A stretch of 64,000 nt of DNA from Penelope pileata. Taxonomy: Eukaryota; Chordata; Aves; Galliformes; Cracidae. The stretch covers positions 1,423,979-1,487,978 of the forward strand of contig WBMW01000577.1 of the NCBI GenBank assembly GCA_013396635.1, read 5' to 3'. The notes beneath the pieces are model-generated. The model saw nothing but the letters and a program-made list of their open reading frames with translations, had not been told where the DNA came from and did not search any database. The translations under genes were made by a program, and so were the position numbers. How positions within the stretch are numbered: position 1 is the first letter of the stretch; every line of letters starts with the position of its first letter. Below are positions 13,701 to 27,414 of this stretch, piece by piece.

Positions 13701-16700
13701 TGATCAGAATCCGGCCTAACACCACATAAAAAAAAAACCTATAGTTGAATCTTCCACAAAAAATGTATTCACTTCAATTATCTGGTAGGAAAAACAACTT
13801 TGCTCATGATGTTGTTCCTTTTTGGAGTGAAGTTAATGCAAGCTGTAGCACGTGATACAAGTTATACATTTTACTTGTTTCTTTTCTAACAGACACATTT
13901 TGTCTTCATGGGTTTTTTTAAGGCTCTCCCTTACTTTTTCCCTCTTTGTATGTAGGCAAAAGTATTGTTTACTATCTCATTAAGCTCAACTGAGAACAAT
14001 TGCAAGCTCCATTAGACCACACTTGCAATATAAGGCTTTAATTATTTTCTTTTTTTGATAGAAAACTCCCACACTGGTGAGGAGTAACAGAGTGGTGGTG
14101 ACATCTTCCTACAAACTCTTAAGTAGGAATGTGTGCGGTGGGAAAGGGGCTAGGGGAGGGCTGATGGAGGGGCACAAGAATGCAGAACATTTCTTTGTAC
14201 TTTTTCTGGGGGAAGAATCTTGACGAAATACTTTTGTGCGCCGCAAATGCTAAAAGCACGTCCATCTTTAATGACATCTGGTCAGAATTATACATTCAAG
14301 CACACACTAAAATCTAAATCAGGTCATTAGTTATTTCTTGAGATGAGAATATTATTTTTATTAAAAATTTTAAGGAGTTCTGAGCTGATAAATTTCCATA
14401 ACACCTAATATGTAAGCCATATTCTGCAACTCCTGTGTTTGCTGTTTAGCCTATCTTATGGCACAGAAAAAGTCCTGTCATCTGGCAGAACAATCACAAC
14501 CCTCCAAATTAGAACTTATACTCTTATAGTCTTATACTTTCTTAGTTTGTTTCCTTGGCAGAGCTTTTGTCCCAAAATACGAATTATCCTAGAAAATTTT
14601 TCCTAAGATATTTAGAAACAAAAAACTTTGGTACTCTCTCTTCTTACCAACTCATGCTGCTTCTAAAAGCAGTGTGAAAAAGGGGCCTCAGCATCCTTAA
14701 TATTCTTGGCTTTCACTTCATCAAAGCTTTTCTGTTGGATCATTCAATATTGTTGATAGGAGAATTCTTGTGCTGGCAAGATGGTTTTCCTCTTTCAAGG
14801 GATAATAAAATAGTGTTATGCATTGAGAGGATCTTTATTCATAACCTACATAGTAGACCTTATTCCTCTGGCAAGCCTGCTGAGGTTTAAATCTTGGCCT
14901 CCTTTATTTCAGCTCCAAGATATTTGCCATTACTTCACCTCCAAAGAACTGTATTTTTTTCCATTCTCTCCTAAGCACACTTAGAGAAAAGGCTTGATTC
15001 CTCTCCGCAAGTCAGTTTAAGGGTATAAATGCAACCTGCCTATGCCCTGCAGAGAGGTCAGCAGAGTCTGCATGAAGTCTCCAGGTGGGACAAGGACAAC
15101 TGCACTGGATTTTCCCACAGACAAAAGTCTGTTCCCTGAGGAATCATAGGACAGTTTTGCAGGAATCCGTTAAAGCTCTTTACTCCTTCAGCTTCCTCAC
15201 AGTTTCCAAATATTTTTCAAACTAGCCAATCAGGTCCTTTGAATTGGCATAACACTGCTGACTTTCTGTCAATTTAGCAAAGACTTCAGCCCATTGTTTC
15301 TATTCCAGACACCACTTCCTTAAAACAAACAGTTGGTGTGTGTAAGCTGTGCTGTATAAATACACACAGAACTCCAAAAATTTCCAAAATTACAACTCCA
15401 TTGTTCTACTGGGATCTCTGATTCTCAGGGGCCCTTAGCCCTTCTCAGTGAAATCCTGATGGTTAGGAACAGATAATTACCCTGAAATTAAGGTTTCAGC
15501 CTCAGTGTTACCTAGCAATATGTGCATTGAAAGCATTGTTTTAAAAGCCATTTGAAAGCATGGGAAGGTTGCCAGCTATTCAAACATTGTCATAGCCCTG
15601 AATTTTTTCCAGCTCCCCTGATATGTACTCACAAATTAGAGCAAGAAGGAAAGACAGCTGGCATTGAAATGTCTCCATTTACGTACCCTGAAAAATTTCA
15701 AACCAAAATCTGTACCAAGGTCTGGTTTAGGCATGTGGGTGCCCTCATTTCACACAAGAGAATAAGCATGTCTGTCTTGTCCCTGATGCCTGAAGGATGT
15801 AGCTCCATGCTAAATCTGGTGGATTGGATCCTTATAAACCCTTCTTTTGTAAAGAGGAGGTTTGTCAGAGTTTCTCCAACATGCCTGCAAATTTGGCATA
15901 GTGATTATAGAGTTGGCTGTGGATTTCTACCCCCTAGGCCTCACTGCGAAGATTCAATCTCAGGGAAGATGAAAGCACAAGAAACAGTGGGTAGACCTTA
16001 AAGGACTCACCTGCAAGTCCCCATTCACTCACCATGCCTCCACATCTCATATCTACCTGTCTGTCTACATCTGGGCCTGTTACCTCTCTCCAAACTAAAT
16101 CCTTTCTTTCAAACACTTCTTTGATGCCAACTCCATCATCTCTGCGAAGAGACTGCTGTTGGCAAAGGGCACCAGTCTTCATCTTCATCAACACAGAGAA
16201 TGATAGGGTCTAAAATAATGAAAACAAATAAATAAGACTCTGGGCAGCCTTTGCCATGCTTCATATTACAGAGCCTAGAAGATCTGTCATATAGTTTCTC
16301 ATGTATTCTTGCCCCAGGAGAAACTTATATCGCACACAAACAATGCCATGATAACACAAGCAGAGAGGTTTTGTGCTCTTTTCATTAGAAATGTTCTCCA
16401 TTTTAATATGCTGCATTCTCTTCTGCGGAAGCATCTTCAGAGTTGGAGTGAATTAAATAGGAAGCAATGGATCATTGAGACCCAACAATGTGGAAGGTCA
16501 GAGGAAAGAGAAAATGTCCTTGTAGATTTTTCCTTCTTTCCCTCCTGTCTCAGAACGGAGCAACACTCATCTTCAAGGAGACAATAAAACTCCACTGCAC
16601 AACCCTCAACATTCTGCCTTACACCACTGCTAACAACACCCTAGATGCTGCTGTAAAGAATTCGCTCATTTGAGTTAAAGCCCAGGATCTGCACTGAAAT

Positions 16701-19094
16701 ACAGCAGTAGTTCATTAAACTTTTCTTAGATAAATTGTTTAGACTAAGTAATTCTCTCCTTTCCTCCCCTTATGTTGCCAGCCCATTGTTTATAGCTAGC
16801 ATTCCAGGCTGCTTGTGATGAAAATGCTGATGTGTTTCCTGAGTTACAGACCCAAGCTTTATCTCATCTTTCATTTAGGAAACTGGCTGCTTTATCATTT
16901 TATGCTGCTGTGTGCAATGTTTATTTTTTTCCCATTATTAATGTTGTATAGGAGGATGTGCCCAGCCCGATCAGCTGTGAGTTGTATTGTGCATGGTACA
17001 CACATACACATGCACGCACACACAAAAGGAATACATAGATTAATAGTTCAGGGAAATCTACATGCAGTTCACAAATTCCCTTTGATACCGGGGACAGTCT
17101 CTGGGTGTCGCTTCCAATGCAGAGCTACATCCTGCACATGCTACGTTGACTGTGGAGTTTGGTGGTATTCTCTGCTGTCTTTTATGACGTATTTATATCA
17201 GTTTGAGTCCTCTTGGAAAGAAAGAACTCATCCCCAGGTGTTCCTCTGTTTGGACTCCAGTGGAGCAATTACTAAGCAGTGACTCATCTGATGGATTATG
17301 AAGGCAGCAAGGGGACTGGGGGCTATAGATTAATCTTTTGCTAGCTATTCTAGTCAACAAACAACTAATTGGAAAAGTAAGAGACATCGTCCATGATTTA
17401 GAGAAGTTACATTTAAGAGAAAAAGAATCCTGAATCCCCGATAGGATTTTGATTTAAATCCAAAGAATGTACAAGTGGTTAGAAAGGGAGACAGGTTCTT
17501 ACTCCTTGGTCTATAAGATATTTCTTGGGCTTAAGTCAATTGATTTTTTAATTGTTTTGCAAAGCCTGTATAACTTTTTGCTTCAATTATTGAGAGGTAC
17601 TACCATACTAGAAAGAGGATCTGCAGAGTCTGTGGGGGCAAAAAGCAACTGAATTAAAAGATGTCATTGCGGAGAAGATGGAAATTTGCCTGTGTGCTGC
17701 CTGTGAGCACAAATGTGAAACAGTCTCACCTGCAGTAGTCACCACAATTATTTTGTTACTGTTTTTATCAAGTATGATGGATTCATTGGATGCACACAGT
17801 GGGTTGCCCTGAATTTCTGAGGGATCCCAAAAATAAGGCTATCATACTCGTATCTCAGTTATTTTTTTAGCAATTCTATCCAGAGTTGTTCTTGAATAAC
17901 TTTCTAATAATAAGTATTTTTCACTGTAATTTTTGTCTACAACCACAGAATACACATAAAATAAGTTACCAGTTTAGCCTTCCTCTCTGTTTATCTATTT
18001 TTGCTTACGCTGATCTTCCTTCGGAAAGAATACCTCTCCAAAATAATTTACATTTACCTAAACCAAAACAAAGGAGTCTGACAAAAATACAATCTGTCAA
18101 AATCCATCTTGAACTTTAACTTGTTATCCAGATCTGCTTCCTTCCCTCCTCACACCCAGCAGTATTTGCTTTCTCTAATTCAAATATTTTCAATTCCACT
18201 TAATGCTCCCTTTCTCAACATCTCACTTCCTCATTAATGCATAGAACAACATATGGTTTCAAATGTGTGTCCTGTGGTCATCCACAAAGCTCGTATAAGC
18301 AACATCAGAGCTAAATGACTATCTTCAAAGCTTACTTCTCCGAGACTTGAGACATGTGCATTCAATTTTCTGAATTTTCAGTGATTTTTCTTCATAACCT
18401 TGATGAAGTTCAAATGATCTTAGTGTTCCTGCATTCCCTGCAAGTTTCTCAGCTCTCCAGTCCTATTTTGTTAATACAATTTATAATTAGCCTGTTACTA
18501 ACCGCAATACCCACCTCCAAGTATTCACTTTAGTTATTTTTGGATCAACAAAAACAGACATATTGGAAATGAGAATAATAAATCAGACCAGTGTAGGAAG
18601 TTTAGAAAGATGAAGTGCGTAGACCACTTCTCATTGTGAGGGCGGTGTCTCTGTGAGGCCCCTGGACATGAGGCCAACACAGTACCGAAATAGGGTTTGA
18701 ACTACACCAAGCCTATATTCAGACCTTCAGCTATAGCACAGGAACATTCCGTTCATTTGCTTTAAGCCAAATTTCTGTCCTTCATGTTCAGGGATTGTCA
18801 TCACACTGATGTGATCCTTGCTTATTCTAGTGGGGGATATTTTAACTGTGGTATCCATCTGCAATCCGAAAAGACCTGCTTTAGTGCTCTCCCCTCCCAC
18901 TGTTACCTTTCCTCCTTCCCTTCACCGAGCCTTGTGCCATCAGCCAGCACACGACTTGCAAGCCTTTTGCACAGGTTTGTCTTATCAAAAGCAGGCCGTG
19001 GGGCATCTGTCCTGTGGAGGACATCTATCCTGAAGGGGACATCCAAGGGAGGCCTCCAGCGATCCTCCTCAGAAAGCCTACTTCATATTAGGAA

Positions 19095-19107
19095 CACTAG
19101 ATGGCAC
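19095..19107 (+). promoter_or_regulatory. Candidate CTCF site
   Basis: CACTAGATGGCAC fits the core of the vertebrate CTCF motif in its CCACTAGATGGCAG form, on the plus strand. The first C of the consensus is A here. A single 13-base match cannot prove binding. Confidence 0.35.
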
Positions 19108-20075
19108 ACGACAACCACTGTATTGTTCCTTTCTTGGTTCAGAAACGAAAAATTGATTTCAAAGTATCGGCCTGGAATGTCATGAAAGGACTGAGAGCAA
19201 AACACAAGCCTAAATACACTATAAAAACTCACTGGGAGGATAACCTTTCCAATAAAACCTCACCCTTCTTCCCCATCAGAATTGTTATTTTTGTGTGTAT
19301 AACTGCCTAATTTGGCAGCTTCAGAAAGTAAACACACATTTTATTTTGTAGCTTGTTGAGGGGCAAGGGAATACTGTCATTTCAGTGCAATATAAAATAA
19401 TAGGGTGGCAAGTAAAGTAAAGCCCACTTGGCTCAGTAGCATCTACAATTCAAAAGACAACTGCTGGGACAAGATTCAAGCAATACAATAACCTATCACA
19501 TGGTTTCCATTAAAGGACCTGTGTTTCAGTTTATAAGCAAAATCAAGTACTTGTTTCTACTCTTTATATACTGATAAGTATTTTTTCTTCATCCTAAGAT
19601 ATCTAAAAGCCCAGGGTTATATTATGCTATCCCAAATTCCTGGGCTCTACTGTATCAGTGCTTAGCACGGGTCTGTTTTAATTCTGGGGAAAAAATAACA
19701 TTTTTTTGGTCAAAAAATTCCTTTAAATTCCACTCTTCATAAAAACCCAGCACATAAAAAGGAAAAGCATTTACAGGACTCTTTACAGCTCATTTCCAAA
19801 AGACTGTCAGTTCCTGGTGCCACTTTACAGACTCATCACATTAGTATAAAGTGGTGCAACTTCTGTGTGTGGGTGAGGTTACAATTTAACTGAAAAGATG
19901 CAAACTTTCAACTTCCTGTGAACTGTTAGTAATTGCCATGGCTTCTTTGAAAACCATGTCCATGATGACTTGAGAAAGATCCAGTCCTAAACTCATCTAA
20001 GCAGGAAATTATAAACACCAGTTTTCTGGAAGGAGGAGTTAAATCTTTCTTTGCTTGGATTAACAAATACTAGAT

Positions 20076-20239
20076 AATGGTCGTGGAGTCACTGTCCCTA
20101 GTGGTGTTCAAGAAACGCCTAGATGAGGTGCTAAAGGATATGGGTTAGTGGTTTATTGGGAAATATTGGTGGTAGGAGGATGGTTGGACTAGTTGATTTG
20201 TAGGTCCTTTCCAACATAGTGATTCTATGATTTTGTGAT
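20076..20239 (+). mobile_element. CR1 LINE fragment, 3' end
   Basis: The segment reads gtggagtcactgtcc, then ttcaagaaacgcctagatga, then ggttggactag with 'gtaggtcctttccaac', and ends in 'gattctatgattttgtgat', the tandem octamer-like tail of avian CR1. It is severely 5'-truncated to about 165 bp and carries no useful coding sequence. A second, more internal CR1 piece follows about 350 bp downstream in the same orientation. Confidence 0.88.
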
Positions 20240-20588
20240 AATGTAGGGTAGAGAAGGAAGACTTGACTTGGAATGATTCCCTATTCCTCTTCCTCAAAAG
20301 TGGGCCCGAAAGAGAGCTGGTGGTCCGCAGGAGGGGACTCTCTTCTGTGAAAACTTCCCCAAGATGTAGGGCCAAGACCAGTACAAAGCACCCGCCAGGT
20401 TGAGAGGTGACTCAGAATGGGGGAAAGGAGCCCTCACTGCTAACCAGAGTCCCAACAGAGATGAGTGTAGGGGTATTTTTTTACTTTAATTTCTATTCAT
20501 GTATTTTTGCATGTTTTGCATTTCTTGTTACCTGTTTCCAACTGTGTAAATAAGTAGTTGGACAAGAATCTGTCAAGAGTAACTGGCT

Positions 20589-20703
20589 GAACCCTGGAGT
20601 ACTGTATCCAGTTCTGGGCTCCCCTGTATAAGAAAGACAGGGACCTCCTGGAAAGAGTCCAGCGGAGGGCCACAAAGATGATAAAGGGCCTGGAGCATCT
20701 CCC
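20589..20703 (+). mobile_element. CR1 LINE internal fragment ending at a single N
   Basis: The block 'ccctggagtactgtatccag', 'ttctgggctccc', 'aagaaagacagggacctcct' and 'gagtccagcggagggccac' is characteristic of the CR1 reverse-transcriptase C-terminal region. The match stops exactly at the lone N at 20704; the sequence after the N no longer resembles CR1. In an intact element several hundred more bases would follow, so the N may mark a collapsed or wrongly joined repeat. Confidence 0.85.
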
Positions 20704-20704
20704 N
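20704..20704. other. Single ambiguous base at CR1 edge
   Basis: A lone N lies exactly where a CR1 match ends. A one-base N in an otherwise clean assembly usually marks a contig join of unknown size or a polishing failure, not a sequencing ambiguity. Confidence 0.9.
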
Positions 20705-22169
20705 ATTGTACTGCATTCCTCCAGGATGGCAATCCTACCTAGGTAACATACGTCCTGGGCATCTCCTCTGAGCCTCACATAATAAGGCATGTTTCCACAT
20801 AGTTGTGGGACCAGTCTGAGATGGAAAAGTAGAGGCCTTGGGGGAAGAATTTATGCCTGCAAGTATCATTAGCCTAGAAAGTTATCTGGCAGGAAGTAAA
20901 ACAGGGAGGAAAACGGCACAGATATATCCACGGAATTTTTAAGGGATATGCAATTGCAATTATTGATATCTTAGCTTTCAGTTTTAAATTAAACACCTTC
21001 TTTCCCACCAAGCATTCCAGTCCATTTGAGTTAAGTAATATCTATTTCAAGGATGCCATAGTAAGAAAACTGACAAAGAATTTGTAGTAGTATGTAAATC
21101 CATATTCTGGCTTACAGGAAGCACACTTCCAAAAGTACCATTTTGATCTTGTGCATGTTCACAAAATGCATGTAAAAGCTGCATATAACTAGGGGATAGA
21201 AAAGAGCTAAGTATATGTAAGTAGTTCTCCCATCTTTTGTAAAAAGCCATAAATTTGTATGCTGCTTGGAACTATGGTTGCTAATTCTGTACATCTGTTG
21301 CTTGAAATGAATGAGGTTTTTTTTATAATTTGTTAATTATCCAGCAGTTCTCATGCAAGATACTTGCTAGGGTTATGCCACCTACATATCTACTTCTGTA
21401 TTTCTTTTGCCTCCATATGATGACACAAATTAGTCTCTGACAATTCTCAGCTTTTCACAAAGATTTTTATAGACATCTCATGAGAACATAGTATCAGCAA
21501 ATTAATGAGGTTTGATTGGGGGCTTCCTAATAGTAGGGGAACAGCTGAACATAGCTTCCCAAGAATAAGGACAGAGCCAGCAGCAACCTTAAGGGCAGAG
21601 ATCCTTCAGCTGGGACCAGTTGTGTGCTGATACAGCTCTACTACTTTCAGAGCTACACTTAGTACCTCCACACAATGACTTGTCCCATGCAATTTTATCA
21701 AACTGACAGGAAATGAGTGAAATAACAAAGAGTCATTCCTTGGTAAAGGCGCTGAGCATTACAGAGTCAGATGCCTACTAGCCTGTCCAAAAATGCCCTT
21801 GGGGCCTAACTACATCTCTAACATACATACACCTAAACACTTCTCACCAATATTCTAGAGTAACTCTTGAAATTTGGTTGTAGGACCTTAGTAACTTTTC
21901 TTTTTATAAAACTACACAGAAATTAGATGTTAATATTTTCACTAATATTCGATTTCTCTACTCTTTATTCTGTTCTACTCATCAGACAAGAAAAAGCCAA
22001 ACAAGTGAGTTGGTCACAGTCCAGAGGAAACAGGAGCACGTTGGGAACGGGTGTGGTGTGATCTGGGCCACAAATAGACAGCAGGCTTCAGACAGTGAGC
22101 TGCCTGAGGGCTGTGGTTGTTTCCCCATCAGCTGTGGCTTTCAAGAGAAGAGTAAAAAGCTCTCTGAAA

Positions 22170-22268
22170 GATACACTTCATTCAAACAGGAATTTATGCA
22201 GGGCTTGTGTTCTGCAGGAGACAAACTAGATAATCTCAAGGATTCCTTATGGCTTTATATGCTATGAA
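22170..22268 (+). repeat. Ancient CR1-like remnant, 3' end
   Basis: The segment 'caggaatttatgcagggctt' then 'tgttctgcaggagacaaact' and 'agataatctcaaggattcct', ending 'tatgctatgaataaa', resembles the 3' end of old amniote CR1 elements. It is the same class of remnant as at 7358, in the opposite orientation. Confidence 0.5.
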
Positions 22269-24489
22269 TAAAGAGCTTCTTTCACTCTTACAGACCCAGT
22301 ATTTCAGCTCCTTCGGATCCAATGTGGTGTTAGCAGGACTGCTACAATGAGGGAATTGTGTAAGATGCTTCTAACACTGGGAAGGCCCCTTCAGAACACA
22401 ATGGGTAACAAGTGTGTGAAAGAATTGCTTTCAGTGCCCCATCAGGTCAGTTGCTTGAACACAAAGCACTGTTCAGCAAAGACTTACAGTATCTTTGTGT
22501 TATTCTCACGTTATAAGTCCCTTTCACTGACGTATGTCAACCCATTAAATGCAATATCATGGCTGCTGAAACATGAAGTCTTCCAAGATTGGCAAGAGGT
22601 ATACAAGTCAGTTATTCTGCCATTCCATGTAATCATTACTGTTTACAGAGGGACTGAAATTCAGAACAGAGTGGAACTTGATTTACGTGAGGATCTTTCA
22701 GACTTAAAAGTTAAGCAGAAAAGTGATTTGTTTTGAAAAGTGTAAAACAGAAATACTGACAGGTTGTCCTCTCTGAATTCCAAATTAGCCCAAAATTGCC
22801 TTGCTGATACAAGGAAGTAGATATTAGTGTCTAGACAACAGAAAAGCTATGCTATAAAAAGTAAATCACATTGACAAACAAAGACACCTTGTTTCTTATT
22901 ATAAAAATGAAATACATTTAACAGATGTAGTCTGCAACAATTTGATCTTAGGAAGCACTTGTGATATTGGCAATGATGTCTTAAATGGTGAATGCAAGTT
23001 GGCTGGAAGGAACCCCTCACAGGAGTGTCATAACTGTAGTTTGGGCAGTACTTTGCATATAAGCATATAAGCATAGGCTAGCTGTTCCCCATCTACTTCA
23101 GATATTACAAGGAGCATAACCATGATACCACAGAGCTCAACTCTAGTTAACCACAGAGCCTTCCTGGCAGGTACTGCGAGCAATTCTAAGTTTCATTTGG
23201 CCATTTCTACAGAGCTATCAGTAACCAAGGTAATTTCAGTTTGAATCCAACTCAAATTGTTTTCCACTAACACTAGCTACAGCACCAACTGAAACACAGG
23301 CATAGGCTGAGGGGCTCTTGATGAAGTATAAGTGGACAAAACATTCCTAACTTGGAGCAGAGAAGAGTATGTGTCCAACAGGAAAAGCCGTTTCAACTCT
23401 TACTTAAAATATTTATTAAAGATTTGGGACAAGGATAAATAGTACATCTTGAAAAGAAAATTACACTGATTTAGAATGGATTGCATATCTACAGCACACA
23501 TAAATCACCAGTTATTTCTGGAATGTAAAAAACATTTCACGCAGAAATATTTGCTCTCACAATCCATTCTCAGAAAAGAAACTCAGCTTCTTTTGTTTAC
23601 TGGAGTAAACTCGGGTTCAAAGGTTACTTCTTGGTGTCTTTCAAAAGTAAGTATGTTAGTTACATGCTTCTTGGTGTAGCTTAGTATTATGGATGTTTAT
23701 GTTTCTCCTGTTTGTTATCTCTAGGGCTAATGCCCCAAAGCCACAGCTCAGTGAGGCAAAGCTAGGCAGGGGCACAAGAGGAACGGTCCTAGTTCTGGCT
23801 GGATTTTCAGCATGCAGAGTCTTTCTCTCTTTGCCACTTCTTTCCCTTTTTGCTGACAGGGCTGAACCATTTCATGAGTAAGAGCTTCCTCTTAGTTTCT
23901 GCACCCTCATTTCCTGCTGCTTTCATCCTGTAAGCCTCCTTGGAGATTTTCAAAGTATTTTTCACTCAGGGTGGGAGAATGCATTGAACTGGACAAATGG
24001 TGAGGGAGATGATGTGGAAGATTAAATAGAAAAGGAAGTAAGAGTGAAAGAGAAGAGAAGGTATGGAAACAGAACAGGCAGCTATAAATGAAATTTTAAA
24101 AATGGAGAAGCATAAATGAAAGAATGAGCAGAAGAGTGAACAGCAAAGTAGAGAGAGAGGGAAGTTCTGTTGTTTCCCATCATTTTGGATAACTGGTCCA
24201 CGGGGTTAAAAATAAAAATCAAAAACTACCATATTCATTATTAGTAAGAAAATTAAAACAAATCATTTCTCCAATACATACATCAGTTGGCAGTGTCATA
24301 TGATGCAGGCAAATGCTCCAAGCTCTGATGTTACATTTGCAGCTAAACAGAAGAAAAATTGTCCCTCTGCATGGAAAGGTTCTAAGGTGGATTTAATGAG
24401 TAACTAAGGAGCACTGCTGCAAGCTCAAGTCTTAATAAAGCCTCATCCTATATAATTTCGTGCCTTGAAAATATAAAACTTCATGATGT

Positions 24490-24600
24490 GGCTGCATCTT
24501 AAATACTGTGTGCAGTTCTGATCCCTCAATTTTTATTTTTTTTTTTAAAAAGGAGCAGAAAAAATATGGAGGAAGCAGAGAGTGCGCCCAAATATGAAAT
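24490..24600 (+). repeat. Ancient CR1-like remnant, internal
   Basis: The text 'aaatactgtgtgcagttctg' with 'atccctcaat' resembles the 'tactgtgtgcagttctggtc' block of CR1 and related old LINEs. An interrupted T run and a purine-rich stretch follow, matching the expected 'gaaaaagtccagag' zone only weakly. Confidence 0.5.
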
Positions 24601-24649
24601 GGCTCCTTGCACCACAGTTCATGTCAGACTGTCTTAGAAAGCATGACAG

Positions 24650-24674
24650 AGATGTGAGATGTGATCTCACATCT
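24650..24674. repeat. Perfect 11-bp inverted repeat with 3-base loop
   Basis: The arms agatgtgagat (24650-24660) and atctcacatct (24664-24674) are exact reverse complements around the loop gtg. It lies just downstream of an ancient CR1-like remnant. No terminator or small RNA function can be inferred. Confidence 0.85.
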
Positions 24675-27182
24675 GCATCTTAGCAGTGCAGACTTCATAA
24701 AGCTTCAAAGGTGTTCTCTGATTAAGTTATGAGCTTGAGATATTTCATTTATTTTTTTTTAAATAGAGAGAAAATGTCCACAACTAAAATAGTGTCCCCC
24801 CAAGCAGTTTCCTTTAGTTTCTGTATGTAACTCCCATGACAAGACAGCAAACATGGGCTTGGGTGTTGTTTTCCTGTCCTGTAATCATCCTGTGTGAGAC
24901 AGCTTGGCATTTTCCTAGAAAGGAATTGTGAGGCCAAGCCACAAACATTTCAAAAGTCAACCCATTTCAGGCAAGTTACTCAAAAAAAGGGAAGGGCCAT
25001 CTCTCCCCTGCAGTGACAGCAGGCTCACAGATCAGGTTAGTCAGGCTGGCAAGCCCATTCTAGTAGAAGGTAAGGATGTCTGAACACGCACTGGCAATCT
25101 GCGTGCCGAACCTGGGCTGGTGCTGTGGACACAAGCCGAAGCTGGCTCTCCCCACACGCGTTTATCCTGCAGCCAGGCCCACAGCCCTGATCAGCCTTCC
25201 AGGCCCTGGCTCCCTGTCAGCCCCAGTCACCAGCTGCCACCTCTACAGATACAGCTGCAGGAGCCACACCTAGACTGCAATCCTCTCAGGGCATGGATGG
25301 TGCCTTCCTTTCAGTATTTTTTTTCCGTCTGTAGGTTGCCATCCCCCTTGTGAGCCTGTTTAAATAACGGTAACAAACCTGTTCTTTCCTAGAGAACTTC
25401 AGTCCTAGCTCATGTCATCTTTTCCATCCTTCCACAGAATGCTTCCATCCAGAGTGTCCAAGAGGACTGAACAATGACGCATAAGGCTTTTATCTCTAGC
25501 ATTTCTTCTACAAAGCAGTAAGCCTGGGAAGTTTTTTCCTTCTACTTGTCCAAAAATAAGTTTTTGCTCAATCTGGGACAGTTATTCCTGATTCTAGCAT
25601 AAGCTTTTAAATACTCCCAGAAAACTCCTTCCTTGATGTCAGTGCCTTTCAAATACCTGTAAGTTGCTAATTCTCCTCCCTTCATTTTCTAGCCAAACTC
25701 TGCATATTTAGATTATTAGAACTGGTTATGTAGATTGTAGTGAAAGCTCAGGAAAGGGACATAAGTCTCTTAGGAAAAGTAAGTGCCTACAAATTTGATG
25801 GAACAGGCAGAGGAGAGAAACCTGTTAAATCTCCTCACAAAGGCAAAGGCTGCAAGATCAGCTGATTCCTGGGAGGCAGCAGAAAATGTATTTGGAAGCA
25901 AACCTGCAGGAAGAAAGAACATATCAATGCTCGACAGCAGAAGATTCAGCAAGGGCGTGCCCTTGTACCCAAAAATGTAGGAATGATTCTACCACAGTCT
26001 CTTAATTCGTTCCTGTGTCTCCAGCGATGATCAATAGCTTCAGGAAGAACGTGAGGCCTGGGCAGGCAGGCACTGCTGCTTCCCCAGGAGCTGGCTCCAG
26101 AGACAAGCGTGTGGCCCAGGGTCACGGCTCCTTCTCCTATCACAACTTTTATGAAGGCACAGAAAAGTAAAATTCTGCTTACAAGCTCTATTAAAATCTT
26201 TATTTTAACTAAAATTAGCCCAAGGTCATGCCAAAAAATAGCAACTCCTAGCTCCATGTTTGGGCGCCGTAGCAGGAACAAATGAATTGATTTCAGAGCT
26301 AATTAGAAGCCTACTTCTGCAAAAACATTTTGTCAAAAAATCTTGCACTGCTGAATGTGAAATGCTGGAACAGTTTTGATTTGGCAGGCCTTTGCCAAAG
26401 GCAAGGTTTCTGGGGAAGCTGGAGCTGGATGACACTGGCGCAGCACAGCCCTGGAGCCCCGGCTCAGGTATGGCTCCGAGCTGGCAGGCAGGTAGGTCCA
26501 TCAGCCTCTAGCTCACTAAAATGTTTCCAGACTGAAATGGGAAAAAAAATGCAGATTTTTTTAAAATAAATGTGCTTCAGGTGGAAACTCTTCTTTTAAA
26601 TCAGTTGCAGTAAGCTCGGTAGACACTATCTCAGTGCCGATACACATCCTTCCATTACCGCCCTCAGTCTGGTGAGGTGATGAAGAAGCACACTACGGCT
26701 CCAGATCCGCTGGCACTGTTTGAGTTTTCAGGAAGCTACGGGAGGAATATTTTTCCTTTCTTCCTTCCCAAGAAAATAAGACAGGAGGAGAGCCTACTGC
26801 CACATGTGCCTTTACTCTACTCTCCAGCAGAGGATTAGTGTCTCTCTATACTGAACCTAGATATTTGTAATTCTCTTTAAAAAGCTGCTAGCTCTTTTTT
26901 CCTAATTACTTGTGTGCAAAGAATTCTGCCTTGTTTTAATGAAAACCAATTTCAAAACTATTTTGGCAACATGTAGTGGGAAAAAAAAAATCACAGCATA
27001 TCCCCTCACTTGCCAGTGTTAAAATGAGACAATCCCACATGAAGCAATGCTGCCCTGCCTTGCAGAATTATTACCCAGAGGAAAAGCATACCACACCTAC
27101 TGCACAGTTTCTATCTTCAGAAGCCTCTGCCAGGACCTTTAGGCGGCTCTTTTCTTTCATTGCCTACATAAATGAGTTACAT

Positions 27183-27195
27183 AAAAAAAAAAAAA
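27183..27195. repeat. Homopolymer A13
   Basis: Thirteen consecutive A followed by a purine-rich 'gaagaaag'. It is one of three homopolymers within 250 bases (with a T run near 27319 and an A13 at 27415). Confidence 0.85.
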
Positions 27196-27414
27196 GAAGA
27201 AAGTTGTTCTGCATTATTCCAATAGAAAACGAAAACAAAATGTAACACTAGTTATTTAAGCTACTAGGAAAAAAATAGTTTTGTCATATTAAAATTGTTC
27301 TATAATCTCTGCATTTTCTTTTTTTTTTTGTTCTTTATATCACCATTACATTAAAAAAATTACTCTGGCTGAGATACCAAACCTTGCAGGGAACTCTAGA
27401 TTTAGGAGCTCAGG

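Larger units (their letters stand above)
6651..20075. other. Intergenic sequence, one old repeat remnant, no gene recognised
   Basis: More than 13 kb without a young CR1. It contains the CR1-like remnant at 7358, a T15 run at 10696, a G+C-rich patch at about 12840-13320 with the longest gap-free open frame of the window, and a possible CTCF site at 19095. No coding exon with recognisable similarity was found. Confidence 0.7.

Noticed and set aside
24650..24674. The 11-bp hairpin as a microRNA precursor or a terminator
   Set aside because: The stem is too short for a microRNA precursor, and stem-loop terminators are not used by animal RNA polymerase II.
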